This document shows, in pieces, positions 36,564-45,940 of a stretch of DNA of 64,000 nt (within the stretch, counting starts at the first letter, position 1; each line of letters begins with the position of its first letter). Source of the DNA: a virus. The notes under the pieces were generated by a model. It was not told the DNA's origin and searched no databases. It saw only the letters and a list, made by a program, of their open reading frames with translations. The translations under genes were made by a program, and so were the position numbers. The stretch covers positions 62,001 to 126,000 of IMG/VR virus record IMGVR_UViG_3300028920_000039, one strand, 5' to 3'.

Positions 36564-37154
36564 ATGGCACAGCTGGACCTTTCGCCCGAGTCGGTCGCCC
36601 GTATGGTAGAAGAGAAAACCCACCTCATAGAAAGAACAGCCAGGAAGTTCTGGCGCAAGATTTTCACCAAGTCCGGAGTCATCGATTATGATGATGTTCT
36701 ACAGGTGACCTACTGCGCCTTCCTTGACACTCTCAAATACTTTCACAAGTCTGGCAAACCCATGGCGGCGCTGGATCCGTATCTGGTAATGGGGATGAAG
36801 AGCGAACTTCTGAACTGGATTCAGAAGACACAACGTCAGTTCAATTACACCTTCGATGACCCGTCCGTCATTGATAACATACCCGAAGTCGTTCAGGACT
36901 TGATGCCGACTCTTGAGGACCTGGAAATTGCGGTTCCTCTTTCATCTTCAGCCGCTGAGTTCTTGATGTGCATCTTCAGTCCTCCGAAGGAGCTTGAGGA
37001 GAGAATCAAGGCTAAGGTGACGTCAGGTAAGCCCTATGCTAAGAGCATCCTGCCTGTCATCCTGGATTGGCTGAAGATAACATATGACGAGTTCAACGTC
37101 ATTCGGAATGAGCTCAGGGAGAAGTGCAGATATCAGCCTTTGATGTCTGCTTGA
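36564..37154 (+). CDS. Sigma70-like factor
   Basis: I choose ATG 36564, 6 nt after GAGGAG; ATG 36558 abuts the SD. The product is 196 residues. Residues ~15-85 resemble sigma region 2: LIERTARKFWRKIF, then DYDDVLQVTYCAFLDTLKYFH and PYLVMGMKSELLNWIQK. The C-terminal part ends ITYDEFNVIRNELREKC, similar to the end of the sigma-like protein at 49614 (SERNLLYLRNELRETTR), perhaps a region 4 remnant. As first gene after a host-type promoter it may redirect host polymerase to phage promoters. Confidence 0.6.
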   Translation: MAQLDLSPESVARMVEEKTHLIERTARKFWRKIFTKSGVIDYDDVLQVTYCAFLDTLKYFHKSGKPMAALDPYLVMGMKSELLNWIQKTQRQFNYTFDDPSVIDNIPEVVQDLMPTLEDLEIAVPLSSSAAEFLMCIFSPPKELEERIKAKVTSGKPYAKSILPVILDWLKITYDEFNVIRNELREKCRYQPLMSA

Positions 37155-37188
37155 GCAACTGTAGGTAGGTACAACAGGAGGTACAGAG

Positions 37189-38031
37189 ATGCAGATACGT
37201 ACTCGGTCAACAGGATCCAAACACTTTGGAATCAAGCCCTACCCTCTGCTGGTGACAAATGCGTCAGTGAGCAAGAAGAAGGGCGAGGCGCTCTTGTTTT
37301 CAGCCTACACAAAGTGGCATGTGCCAGCTGAAAACGGTAAGTTCAGAGTTGAGCCTGAACACAGGTATGGGTTCAATCCGCTTGATGTTGTTATCACAGA
37401 CGCTATCAAGAGGTGGCTTGATGAGGAAGGCTACAACCTTCCAGAGTTGGCGCTGGACAGATACACAATGCTCCAGAAAGGTCTTCACACCTCAGACGAC
37501 GGAGTTGTAAGAAGGTACAAGGAGGAAGGCGTGATGGTAGTTGAAGAATCCGAATGCCCCGCGTTTAAGAGATACTGGAATCCGGACACCTCCGAATGCC
37601 AGGCTTGCAAGAAACATTTTCCTGATGAGTACTTCGCTTGCAAGAAGATTTGCGAGAAGAAGGCCCAGGACAAGACGAAACCTCAGAAACCCACGTCGTC
37701 TGAGACGCCAGATTCCGAAGCGGAGCCAGAGGAGAGCCTTGAGACAGCATTAACATCACAGAGCAACCAATCTGCAAGTTCATTCAAGGGGTTTCGTAAA
37801 GGTTCCCGGGCCCAGGTTTTGATAGACTACTTTGCGGCTACCGGATCGGTTAGCTTTTCTGAGGCAGCACAGCACCTTGCTACTTCTTGTGATATCGGAT
37901 TAGGGAAGGCAATGGAGAACGTCAAGGGTTACGTTAGTGAGTGGAAGAACGGAAAGTGGAGCGGGAAGGTGATGGATTTCCCCTTCACAATCACAGCGGA
38001 TAAGGAAACAATACGTTATCAGGAGGGCTGA
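37189..38031 (+). CDS. Hypothetical zinc-binding protein
   Basis: A 280-residue protein with an AGGAGGTA SD. The central part has a Cys cluster ([10 protein letters not shown] ... [10 protein letters not shown] ... [10 protein letters not shown]) that looks metal-binding. A Ser/Glu/Pro-rich linker follows, then a C-terminal domain with [20 protein letters not shown] that resembles a winged helix. I cannot name it. It overlaps queC by one base and may be regulatory. Confidence 0.58.
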   Translation: MQIRTRSTGSKHFGIKPYPLLVTNASVSKKKGEALLFSAYTKWHVPAENGKFRVEPEHRYGFNPLDVVITDAIKRWLDEEGYNLPELALDRYTMLQKGLHTSDDGVVRRYKEEGVMVVEESECPAFKRYWNPDTSECQACKKHFPDEYFACKKICEKKAQDKTKPQKPTSSETPDSEAEPEESLETALTSQSNQSASSFKGFRKGSRAQVLIDYFAATGSVSFSEAAQHLATSCDIGLGKAMENVKGYVSEWKNGKWSGKVMDFPFTITADKETIRYQEG

Positions 38032-38687
38032 TGAAATCGGTAGTGATCCTCTCCGGAGGAATGGACTCGACAACTCTGATCTATGATGTTGTAAGCCAAG
38101 GCGGTGAGGTTGAGGCACTCAGTTTCAACTACGGACAGCGACATTCCAAGGAGTTGTCATGTGCTGCCGTCACCTGTCAGAAGCTGAGCATTCCTCACAA
38201 GGTGGTTGATCTAGGTGAGGTAGGAAAAGAGCTTTTGCAGGGTAGCGCACTCACAAGTGACATTGATGTTCCTGAGGGGCACTACGAAGAGGGGAACATG
38301 AAGTTGACGGTGGTGCCCAACCGTAACATGATCATGCTTTCTCTTGCCATCGGATACGGTGTTTCCATCAAGGCTGATGCCGTTTACTACGGTGCTCATT
38401 CTGGCGACCATGCTATCTACCCGGACTGCCGTAAGGAGTTCGTTGAGGCTATGCAGAAGGTGGCAACTCTTTGCGACTGGCATGAGCTTGAACTCAAGGC
38501 TCCGTATCTGGATATGGACAAGGGGGATATCGTCATTCGAGGTGTCATGGAGCTAGGTGTTCCTTATGAGGACACTTGGACTTGTTACAAAGGTTTGGAA
38601 AAGGCCTGCGGTAAGTGCGGGTCATGTCAGGAACGCTTGGAGGCCTTCGAAAAGGCAGGGGTGGAGGATCCGGTTACTTATGATTGA
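38031..38687 (+). CDS. queC: 7-cyano-7-deazaguanine synthase
   Basis: A 218-residue protein, about the usual QueC length. The PP-loop ATP-binding site SGGMDSTTL is at residues 8-16, followed by [11 protein letters not shown] and [12 protein letters not shown]. The zinc cysteines are in [19 protein letters not shown]. It converts 7-carboxy-7-deazaguanine to preQ0 using ATP and ammonia. In phages this usually feeds 7-deazaguanine into DNA, supported here by folE next, queF-like and dpdA nearby, and queE at 50451. Confidence 0.93.
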   Translation: MKSVVILSGGMDSTTLIYDVVSQGGEVEALSFNYGQRHSKELSCAAVTCQKLSIPHKVVDLGEVGKELLQGSALTSDIDVPEGHYEEGNMKLTVVPNRNMIMLSLAIGYGVSIKADAVYYGAHSGDHAIYPDCRKEFVEAMQKVATLCDWHELELKAPYLDMDKGDIVIRGVMELGVPYEDTWTCYKGLEKACGKCGSCQERLEAFEKAGVEDPVTYD

Positions 38688-39240
38688 TGAAACCAAGCTT
38701 GTCAAGGGCATACGCCTGTTTTTTGAAGGTCTAGGCCTCGGCGCGGAACTGGCCGACCAGCATTTTAGGGATACTCCAAAACGTGTTGCTAAGGCCTGGA
38801 AAGAGCACTTTGGTGCTGGGTATGAGCTAGACCCCAAGAAGTATCTGAACGTTGAGTTCTCTGATGACTACGACCAGATGGTTGTGGTGAAGGACATCCC
38901 TTTCATGAGCCACTGCGCCCATCATATAGTTCCTTTTTGTGGTGTTGCCAAGATCGGCTACCTTCCTGATGAGAAGCGTATCACAGGTTTGAGCAAATTG
39001 GCAAGGGTTCTGAATGGATATGCTCAGCGGTTGCAGATTCAAGAGCAGCTCACTCGACAGGTGGCTTCGGCGATCCAGGAAGTGTTGCGGCCAAAAGGAG
39101 TAGGGGTGGTGCTGGAAGCTGAGCATTTCTGCATGACACGTAGAGGGGTGAAGGCTCCTGGCAGTATGACCATCACCAGTTGCTTGCTGGGGAGTTTTCG
39201 GGATGAACCAGAGACCCGAGCTGAGTTTCTGAACATGTAG
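38680..39240 (+). CDS. folE: GTP cyclohydrolase I
   Basis: I start at ATG 38680, overlapping queC by 8 nt; the frame is open further upstream but inside queC. The product is 186 residues. Zinc ligands Cys79 and His82 ([10 protein letters not shown]) and Cys151 (HFCMTRRG) are all present, with [22 protein letters not shown]. It makes dihydroneopterin triphosphate from GTP, the first step of the preQ0 pathway. The following enzyme, QueD, is not found in the window. Confidence 0.93.
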   Translation: MIDETKLVKGIRLFFEGLGLGAELADQHFRDTPKRVAKAWKEHFGAGYELDPKKYLNVEFSDDYDQMVVVKDIPFMSHCAHHIVPFCGVAKIGYLPDEKRITGLSKLARVLNGYAQRLQIQEQLTRQVASAIQEVLRPKGVGVVLEAEHFCMTRRGVKAPGSMTITSCLLGSFRDEPETRAEFLNM

Positions 39241-39249
39241 GAGTCAGTT

Positions 39250-39714
39250 GTGTTGCGAATTGCGTGGGACGATTACCATGATATGGTTAGGGTTCTTGGT
39301 AACAAGATCAGGTCCAAGATTAAGCCAGGTGAGGATGGGAAGATACATATCATCGGCTTGCCTCGTGGCGGCACACTTGTTGCTTTGCATTTGACCTACA
39401 TGTTTGAAGAGTTCTATGCTCACTTTGATGCCTTCAAGACAGCCCACTCTCTTACATGCGAGCACACCGTCATTATCGATGATGTTTTGGAAACAGGAAA
39501 GACGCGTGTCAAGCTCATGAATATACATAACGCATCCTCAATCGGCATGTTTGCTGTGCTCGTAGACAAGTCTTTCCTGTATACCACGTCTCCTTCTGAT
39601 GTAAGTATAATGCGACTGGAGAGCAAGATCTGGGTGGAGTTTCCTTACGAACGGGAAGATGACCCGAAGGAGATCAAGAGCAGAGAGGAAAGAGGGTATG
39701 AAGCAGACGGATGA
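39250..39714 (+). CDS. Type I phosphoribosyltransferase-like protein
   Basis: A 154-residue protein from GTG 39250 with an AGGAG SD. IHIIGLPRGGTLVALHL matches the N-terminal loop, and HTVIIDDVLETGKTR is the PRPP-binding motif of purine/pyrimidine phosphoribosyltransferases. Its place between folE and queF-like genes suggests nucleobase handling in deazaguanine or purine metabolism. The substrate cannot be told from sequence. Confidence 0.72.
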   Translation: MLRIAWDDYHDMVRVLGNKIRSKIKPGEDGKIHIIGLPRGGTLVALHLTYMFEEFYAHFDAFKTAHSLTCEHTVIIDDVLETGKTRVKLMNIHNASSIGMFAVLVDKSFLYTTSPSDVSIMRLESKIWVEFPYEREDDPKEIKSREERGYEADG

Positions 39715-40162
39715 TGTAAGTGGTGTGAAGAGCCTCGGCTCCGGCAAAACCGACTACCCAAACCAAGGCGGATGCAACCCCGATGTCCTGGAGAAGTTTC
39801 CGAACAAGTTCTCTCAGAGACGATATACAGTGACGTTCTCTTCGCAGGAGTTCACATCCCTCTGCCCGAAGACAGCCCAGCCCGATTTCGCTACTATCAC
39901 TATCACCTACGAACCCGATGAGTGGTGTGTTGAGTCCAAGGGTCTGAAGCTATATCTGTTCAGCTATCGGTCGGAGGGGTCGTTCATGGAGACGATTATC
40001 AATAATATCCTTACTCATCTAGTGGAGCTCGTCAAACCACATATAATGACAGTAGTAGGTGATTTCGCTCCTCGTGGAGGCATAGGCTTGGTGGTGGAAG
40101 CCTGCTACGTTCGGGATAAAGGTGTTATTACCTCATCAAAGGCAAGACAGAAGGTATCATAA
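39698..40162 (+). CDS. queF: QueF-like preQ0 reductase
   Basis: The start is ATG 39698 (AAAGAGG SD), overlapping the previous gene by 17 nt; it is 154 residues, similar to unimodular QueF. The nucleophile Cys56 and Asp63 are in FTSLCPKTAQPDF, and the QueF motif is VESKGLKLY (78-86). FAPRGGI near residue 123 also fits. The histidine of the canonical FHE is Met97 here (FME). It would reduce preQ0 to preQ1 with NADPH. The altered site leaves room for a different QueF-like reaction. Confidence 0.8.
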   Translation: MKQTDDVSGVKSLGSGKTDYPNQGGCNPDVLEKFPNKFSQRRYTVTFSSQEFTSLCPKTAQPDFATITITYEPDEWCVESKGLKLYLFSYRSEGSFMETIINNILTHLVELVKPHIMTVVGDFAPRGGIGLVVEACYVRDKGVITSSKARQKVS

Positions 40163-40220
40163 CGACCCAAAAGGTGAAACAGAGGGTTATCGGGTTCGAA
40201 GAGAAAGGGGGTGCAGTAGT

Positions 40221-40274
40221 ATGAAGATTTTGTTCGCTACTGCTACATTTTCAAGCCCAATACAAGCTGCTTGA
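40221..40274 (+). pseudogene. Detached 5' end of dpdA (frameshifted)
   Basis: ATG 40221 has a strong SD (AAAGGGGG at 9 nt) and encodes MKILFATATFSSPIQAA before a stop. If one T is removed from the four-T run at 40248-40251, this start joins the long downstream frame as MKILFATATFQAQYKLLEY and continues into the transglycosylase. I read this as the true start separated by a single-base shift. It could be a sequencing error, a mutation, or programmed frameshifting. Confidence 0.55.
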
Positions 40275-40374
40275 ATACACCCAGAACATACTGGAGGCCT
40301 GGCCTAAGCTGGTTCAGGAGAAGAAGCTGACAAGCTGGCTTTGGGACAATAAGGCTACTGCTTCCGAGAGAATC

Positions 40375-41214
40375 ATGATGCTGGATAGTGGAGTGTTCAG
40401 CACCTGGACACTCGGCAAGAAAGTTGACATCGACGCCTATGCCCAGTACTGCAAGGACAACGATGAGATAGTGACTGTCTACGTCAATTGCGATGTAATT
40501 CCGGGGAGATACGGGGAAATTCCTACCGCTCAAGAGGTGGAGGACTCAGCAGCGAAGGGCTGGGATAACTTCATGTATCTCATTGACAAAGGCCTTCCGG
40601 CTCACCGCATCATCCATGTGTTCCACCAAGGTGAGGATTTCAAGTGGCTTGAGAAGCTGATGGATCACAATGAGGAGAGAGTAGAAGCCGGTGAAGAACC
40701 TCTCTACATTGGACTCAGCCCTGCCAATGATCGAACCACTAAACAGAAGATCCTTTGGCTTGATCAGTGCATGCCTTACGTCACAACTCCCGATGGCTCT
40801 GCCAAAGTGAAGTGGCACGGCTTCGGTGTGACAGCTACCAAGATCATGCGTCGGTATCCGTGGTATACGGTGGACAGCACAAGCTGGATGCGCGCTGGTG
40901 CTTACGGACAGCTCAAGATTCCTGCTCGAGGAGAGAAGCTACCGTTCCTGGACAGCCGCTTGCAGATAGCATTGACGGCAGGTGCAGGCATCTCTCAGGC
41001 TGACAAGCATTACGGCAGTTTCAGTGATAAAGAGAAAGACGCCATCAAGAAGTATCTGAAAACGATAGATCTGTCCATTGATGATGTTTGCCAGGACGGA
41101 AACGAAGGCGTGCGCCACCGTCAATTCGCTAACATTCATTACTGGAAGCAGATGGAGAAGGAGCTCAACACATTGGATTTGCGATGGAAGAAGCCCCAAG
41201 AAACGTTTTTATAG
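40375..41214 (+). CDS. dpdA: Phage DNA-guanine transglycosylase (DpdA-like)
   Basis: From ATG 40375 the product is 279 residues, but the frame is open from 40225 and the missing ~50 residues look like family sequence, so this start is probably artificial (see 40221). MLDSGVFSTW carries the catalytic-type Asp of TGT-fold enzymes. HVFHQGED, YIGLSPANDRT, WHGFGVTATKIMRRYPW and TVDSTSWMRAGAYG are typical of phage DpdA. It exchanges guanine in DNA for a 7-deazaguanine base made by the Que enzymes, protecting the genome from restriction. Confidence 0.85.
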   Translation: MMLDSGVFSTWTLGKKVDIDAYAQYCKDNDEIVTVYVNCDVIPGRYGEIPTAQEVEDSAAKGWDNFMYLIDKGLPAHRIIHVFHQGEDFKWLEKLMDHNEERVEAGEEPLYIGLSPANDRTTKQKILWLDQCMPYVTTPDGSAKVKWHGFGVTATKIMRRYPWYTVDSTSWMRAGAYGQLKIPARGEKLPFLDSRLQIALTAGAGISQADKHYGSFSDKEKDAIKKYLKTIDLSIDDVCQDGNEGVRHRQFANIHYWKQMEKELNTLDLRWKKPQETFL

Positions 41215-41375
41215 ACTGGATCATTGCTTGCGCTAATGAAATAGATAGGCAAACAAACATCGAAGAGGGTTATTGGATGGGTGTAATAAACCCTGTGATA
41301 CGAAACTACATTATGTTCCGTAGATCTTCAATGAGAGCTATTTGGGGCATGAAGAGGAGATGCAGTCGAAAATGA
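41184..41375 (+). CDS. Small hypothetical protein of doubtful reality
   Basis: A 63-residue frame overlapping the end of dpdA by 31 nt and the clamp start by 4. There is no SD near ATG 41184. The residues (IDWIIACANEIDRQTNIEEG) are plausible for a protein, and without it 41215-41371 would be non-coding. I keep it as a weak call. Confidence 0.35.
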   Translation: MEEAPRNVFIDWIIACANEIDRQTNIEEGYWMGVINPVIRNYIMFRRSSMRAIWGMKRRCSRK

Positions 41376-42415
41376 AGACACAGCCGCTACTTAGTGCTAT
41401 CAGCACAATCTTACCAGCAGTCAATGCCAAAGGTCTTGTTCCTGAGTTTCAGTTTCTGTACTTCCACAAAGACTATGTGGAAGCCACAGATGGTAGCTTG
41501 CTTTTGCGAGCACAGCTTGAAGAAGAAATGCCTGAGTTCTGCGTTGAGGCTGGCGTTTTCCACCAGCTTCTGAAGACAGTGACAGCTGAGGAAGTGGAGA
41601 TCAGACTGAAGGACAAGTCGGTAGTACTGAAAGCAAAAGGACTCAAGACGAAGCTGAATCTGCCTGCTGAGGTACCTGAATGTGACATCGATTTCGATGT
41701 GGACGATTGGACAGAGGTGCCAGATGGTCTTCTCGAAGGTTTGAGTTTATGCAGATTCACAGCCTGTCCTGACCAAACTGCTGGACCTCTCACAGGGGTT
41801 CGTGTTGAGGAAGACACTGTTATTTCCTGTGATCGCTGGCGAGTTTCCCTGTTTTCCCTTGAGAAAGCTTTTGGGCATTCCGTTACCATTCCCGTCAACA
41901 TAATCGACCAGCTCGGTCGTTTTCCGAAGATTGAGGGGTTTGCGATCAAAGACAGTACGATCTACTTTGACGCAGACACAGCCAGAATCGGTGCCAAGCT
42001 TTTGTTGGGTGAGTATCCTTCCGAGCCATTGCTCGGACAGCTAGACCAGATCAAGGATGCAGAAGAGCTGAAGCTCACCAAAGAGCTGAAAGGTGCAATA
42101 TCCGATGCAGGTAAGCGGCAGAATATCATTCAGAGTAAGATGTTGGAGTTTGATCGTGAGACAGAGTTCACAGTTGATAAGGGGAAGGTGAAGCTGTCAG
42201 CCCAGAGCGAGGCGATTGGTGCTATTGAGGAAACATTGGATTGCAAGAAAGCCAAGAAAGCTTCTTTCACTTTCCGGATCAATCCTGTATTTCTGCTCAA
42301 ATCGTTTGCAGAAACCGATACTCTTCTGTATTCGGAGCCCAACAACATCGCTGCATTCGAAGGCAACAACTTCATGCATCTCGTGAAGACCAAAACGCCT
42401 GACGAAGACAAATGA
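41372..42415 (+). CDS. Sliding clamp (DnaN-like)
   Basis: I choose ATG 41372; ATG 41360 is also in frame but directly abuts GAGGAG. It is 347 residues, close to bacterial DnaN (366). LLSAISTILPAVNAKGLVPEFQFLYFH ... VEATDGSLLLRA and VISCDRWRVSLFSL follow the clamp pattern, as do repeated beta-alpha-beta units through the C-terminus. It would hold the polymerase on DNA. Genes for polymerase and clamp loader follow immediately. Confidence 0.75.
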   Translation: MKTQPLLSAISTILPAVNAKGLVPEFQFLYFHKDYVEATDGSLLLRAQLEEEMPEFCVEAGVFHQLLKTVTAEEVEIRLKDKSVVLKAKGLKTKLNLPAEVPECDIDFDVDDWTEVPDGLLEGLSLCRFTACPDQTAGPLTGVRVEEDTVISCDRWRVSLFSLEKAFGHSVTIPVNIIDQLGRFPKIEGFAIKDSTIYFDADTARIGAKLLLGEYPSEPLLGQLDQIKDAEELKLTKELKGAISDAGKRQNIIQSKMLEFDRETEFTVDKGKVKLSAQSEAIGAIEETLDCKKAKKASFTFRINPVFLLKSFAETDTLLYSEPNNIAAFEGNNFMHLVKTKTPDEDK

Positions 42416-44961
42416 CAGACACCATTCAGCGAGCCTTCTTGGTTGATGATGCTGTGTTAGCCAAGTACGGCAAAACCCGTCGCCGGCGCAACATGAAGAA
42501 TCGCGCTAAGGCTGGCGGAAGGAAGCACAAAGCTTCGTCAGCCATCAAAGACTGCTCTACTTGTGGTTTATATGAGAATGTGCATTCTCCGAAGATGGAG
42601 CCTTATGGTAAGGGCGAGCTTGGTGTTATGGTGGTAGGTGAGTCTCCCGGAGCTAAAGAGGACAGAAGGGGGAGGCCTTTTGTAGGACCTGCTGGTGTTA
42701 CTCTCCGTCGAGCAATGAATGAGTTTGGCCTTGACCTGGATCGTGATTGCCTTACAACAAACGCCTTTCAGTGCATGCCTCCTCCTGATGTCAAGAAGAC
42801 GAAACCAAGGGTCAAGAAATGGGTTTCCTGTTGTAGGGAACGGTTGGAAAGACAGATCAAAGAGTTCAATCCCGACATGATTTTGACCCTTGGTGCTGAT
42901 GCAGCTAACGCTGTGTTACAGCCTTCTTTCGAAGCACTGACAGCGGCTCGAGTTCGCGGGTTGGGATTCCCTTCTCGTAAGTTCAACTGCTGGGTAACAT
43001 GTGCTTGGCATCCGTCCTTCGTGAATCGAGAGGATGATCCTGCGATTGAGAGGTTTTGGTTGAATGATTTGGAGGATTGCTTTGAGTATTTGGAGAGGCC
43101 TTTCCCCGCTCCAATGGCTGAAAACCATATCATTCTCGACGACAAGAAACGAGCACTCAAGCTGCTGAAAGAGTGGAGCAGCTCTGACACACCACCTACT
43201 GCTTTCGACTATGAAACCAACACACTTTTTACCTACAACAACACTGCTCAAGTTCATTGTGTGACATTGTGTAATGACCCCTCTATAGCCTACTTCCTGC
43301 CGCTTGAGTATAAAGACTTCTGGAATGAAGAGGACCTTCTTGACATATACGAAGGCCTGGGAGGTTGGCTTGCATCACCTTGCCCCAAGATCGTTCAAAA
43401 CCGTGCGATGGAGGAGAAGTGGTCAAACGAACATCTCCAGGCCCCGGTCAACAATATCATTGATGATACTATGGTCACTAACCACGCCAGATTGAACAGA
43501 CAGAAATCCAGCGGGTTATCATTCCAAGCTTTTCGCACAACTGGTGAAGACTACAAGAAAGGTATCAATGTAGAAAAGGAAGGTTGGGCTGATAAAGAGC
43601 CTGTTGATCAGGTTGTGAAGTATGCCTGTTTCGATGCGCAAAGCACATTGATTTCTCATTATGACCACAAAGCCGCACTTGTTAAGATGCCTGAGGTGAG
43701 GCAAGCGGCAGACTTCTTTCTGAGCTGCTCCCCTGCTCTTGTCCGCATGGAGATGCGAGGCATTGGAGTAGACCAAAAAGAGATGGAACGACAGAAGGAC
43801 GATGGGGAGAAGCAGAAAGCCGGTTGTGAGACCTACTTTTTGGACCACCCTTTTGTTGGTAGGTTCAAAACAGTAACAGGCAAGGATCAATGGAATCCTG
43901 GGGCCGACCAAGATTTCAGGGATATGTTCTACAAGACGCTTGATCTTGAGCCTCCTGATTGGAGGACCAAAGGAGGAAAGCTTCCGGCTGACAAGGACGC
44001 AGTAGCCTTCATAGTTCAGAATGTGAAAGACGATCAGATCAAAGAGTTCTGTGATAACATGATGACCTGGAGGAAACTGGACACACTTCTGGGCACATTT
44101 ATTTCACAGTTTGAAAGGCTGCTACAGGATGACGGACTGATTCATCCTGCTTTTTGGTTGCATACAGTTGCAAGCTATAGATCCTCTTCATCCGATCCAA
44201 ACTTCCAGAATCTGCCGAAACGAGATGAGCTCCATGCTGCCTTCCGTCGAATCGTGATTCCTCACATAGGCAGCATCATAAGTGAGATAGATGCCGGAGG
44301 TTCTGAAGTGGCAGTCATGGCGATGCTGTCGAAGGATTCCACACTCACAAAGCAGGTCCAGGAAAGGTTCGATCCTCATGCCTACTGGGCGGCAAAAATA
44401 TATGAGACCACCCCTGACAAGGTGACCAAGGAACAAAGGTTCATGGGTAAGAACAAGCTGGTATTCCCGTTGTTCTATGGGAGTTACTTCAAGTCTATCG
44501 CCAAGAGTTTCGAGATGCCAGAGCGTCATGTCAAGAAGGTTGAGGAGGAGTTCTGGCGGATGTATCCTGGTATTCGCAAGTGGCAGGAGACACAGGTTCG
44601 TTTCTACAAGAAGTTTGGTTATATCACCATGCCTCTTGGTTTTCGTCGGTATGCTCCTTTGTCTCGTAACCAGATTTTCAACAGCAATGTACAAGGGACG
44701 AGCTTCCATCTGTTGCTTGAATCTATTCGTCGAATCGACGATGAAATGCGTAAGAAAGGTATGAAGAGCGGAATGGAGATTCAGGTACACGACTCAGCTG
44801 TTACAGATATCGTCGAGGAAGAGCTGGAGGACGTTAGGAAGATTCAGTGGAAACACATGACTAATAAGCTGTTTGATTGGCAGGGCGATGTCTCCAGAAG
44901 GGCAGAATGGATGGAAGGTCCGAACTGGAAGGATATGGAAGAGATCAAAGTAGCAGCGTGA
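42412..44961 (+). CDS. Family A DNA polymerase with N-terminal uracil-DNA glycosylase domain
   Basis: An 849-residue protein. Residues ~45-220 are a family 4-type UDG: CSTCGLY, GESPGAKEDRRGRPFVG, NAFQCMPP and AWHPSF, with cysteines for an Fe-S cluster. A 3'-5' exonuclease begins FDYETNTLF. The polymerase has SSSDPNFQNLPKRDEL, motif A SEIDAGGSEVAVM (Asp and Glu five apart as in DYSQIE), motif B GKNKLVFPLFYGSY, and motif C QVHDSAVTD. The Glu of the usual HDE is Ser. It is probably the replicative polymerase. The fusion would put uracil recognition on the enzyme. Confidence 0.9.
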   Translation: MTDTIQRAFLVDDAVLAKYGKTRRRRNMKNRAKAGGRKHKASSAIKDCSTCGLYENVHSPKMEPYGKGELGVMVVGESPGAKEDRRGRPFVGPAGVTLRRAMNEFGLDLDRDCLTTNAFQCMPPPDVKKTKPRVKKWVSCCRERLERQIKEFNPDMILTLGADAANAVLQPSFEALTAARVRGLGFPSRKFNCWVTCAWHPSFVNREDDPAIERFWLNDLEDCFEYLERPFPAPMAENHIILDDKKRALKLLKEWSSSDTPPTAFDYETNTLFTYNNTAQVHCVTLCNDPSIAYFLPLEYKDFWNEEDLLDIYEGLGGWLASPCPKIVQNRAMEEKWSNEHLQAPVNNIIDDTMVTNHARLNRQKSSGLSFQAFRTTGEDYKKGINVEKEGWADKEPVDQVVKYACFDAQSTLISHYDHKAALVKMPEVRQAADFFLSCSPALVRMEMRGIGVDQKEMERQKDDGEKQKAGCETYFLDHPFVGRFKTVTGKDQWNPGADQDFRDMFYKTLDLEPPDWRTKGGKLPADKDAVAFIVQNVKDDQIKEFCDNMMTWRKLDTLLGTFISQFERLLQDDGLIHPAFWLHTVASYRSSSSDPNFQNLPKRDELHAAFRRIVIPHIGSIISEIDAGGSEVAVMAMLSKDSTLTKQVQERFDPHAYWAAKIYETTPDKVTKEQRFMGKNKLVFPLFYGSYFKSIAKSFEMPERHVKKVEEEFWRMYPGIRKWQETQVRFYKKFGYITMPLGFRRYAPLSRNQIFNSNVQGTSFHLLLESIRRIDDEMRKKGMKSGMEIQVHDSAVTDIVEEELEDVRKIQWKHMTNKLFDWQGDVSRRAEWMEGPNWKDMEEIKVAA

Positions 44962-44972
44962 GGAGATGAGCT

Positions 44973-45923
44973 ATGCTATATCAGCGATGTCGTCCAAAGA
45001 TCTTTGATGAGATCTTCGGCAACCGAGAGATTGTTCGAGCACTGAGAAAGGTTGTCGAGAAGAAACCTTCGCAGCGTCCTCATACATATCTGTTTCACGG
45101 GCCAAAGGGGTGTGGTAAGACGACCCTTGCGAGAATCATGTGCAATGAGTTAGGCTGTGAGAGGACGTCACTAGTGGAGCTGAACGCAGCCAATACACGC
45201 GGTATTGACTCTGTCAGGCAGATAGCCGAGAATGCAGGCGTGGCTCCGATGTTCGGGGAGGCCAGATGCTATCTGGTAGATGAGAGCCACCAGTTGACTA
45301 GCGCTGCCCAGGAAGCTTTCCTTAAAGTAATAGAAGACTGCCCCAAACATACATACTTCATGTTTTGCACCACAGAACCTGCCAAGCTAATAGGTACTAT
45401 CAAAAGCAGATGTGCCCAGTATCGAGTTATGCCACTACGTCCCAGCGAGATGCGAAAACTGTTGACACACATAGTTGACATTGAGGGTATAGACGAAAAG
45501 AAGATAGACTTGGAGATCATCGACAAGTTGACGAAGGCATCCGATGGTTGTCCACGAAACGCACTTATGTTGCTCGAACAGATCCAAGACCTTGATTCCA
45601 CTGAAGAGATTGAAAAATCCATTGAGTATATGGCCTATGCTGATACAGCAGATAAGGATGTGGTCGAGTTGTTGAAATTGGCTACGTCCAAGAAGGTGGA
45701 TCGGTGGCCGAAGATTGCTAAGATGTTTGACAAGGTTAAGGCAGATCCCGAGACCATTCGCATCTTGTTACTCAGATGGCTCAAGAAAATGCTGCTGACA
45801 GCTAAGAATGAACATGAGGCGGTGAGGCTCTGCGAGCTCATCATGATTTTCGAGAAGCCCACATATTCTGCCGGAGATGCCATACTGGTGCGAATGTTGT
45901 TTGAGTCAACTTTGGTTGAGTAA
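44973..45923 (+). CDS. Clamp loader ATPase (DnaX/RFC-like)
   Basis: A 316-residue AAA+ protein. Walker A is FHGPKGCGKTTLA, Walker B is CYLVDESHQLT, sensor 1 is FCTTEPAKL, and the arginine finger motif is IKSRCAQYRV. The opening YQRCRPKIFDEIFGN is the usual clamp-loader start (YRPKxFxEVVGQ). It loads the clamp encoded at 41372. Only one loader subunit gene is seen, so it may form a homo-oligomer or borrow host subunits. Confidence 0.88.
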   Translation: MLYQRCRPKIFDEIFGNREIVRALRKVVEKKPSQRPHTYLFHGPKGCGKTTLARIMCNELGCERTSLVELNAANTRGIDSVRQIAENAGVAPMFGEARCYLVDESHQLTSAAQEAFLKVIEDCPKHTYFMFCTTEPAKLIGTIKSRCAQYRVMPLRPSEMRKLLTHIVDIEGIDEKKIDLEIIDKLTKASDGCPRNALMLLEQIQDLDSTEEIEKSIEYMAYADTADKDVVELLKLATSKKVDRWPKIAKMFDKVKADPETIRILLLRWLKKMLLTAKNEHEAVRLCELIMIFEKPTYSAGDAILVRMLFESTLVE

Positions 45924-45940
45924 CTGTAAGATACTTTGAT

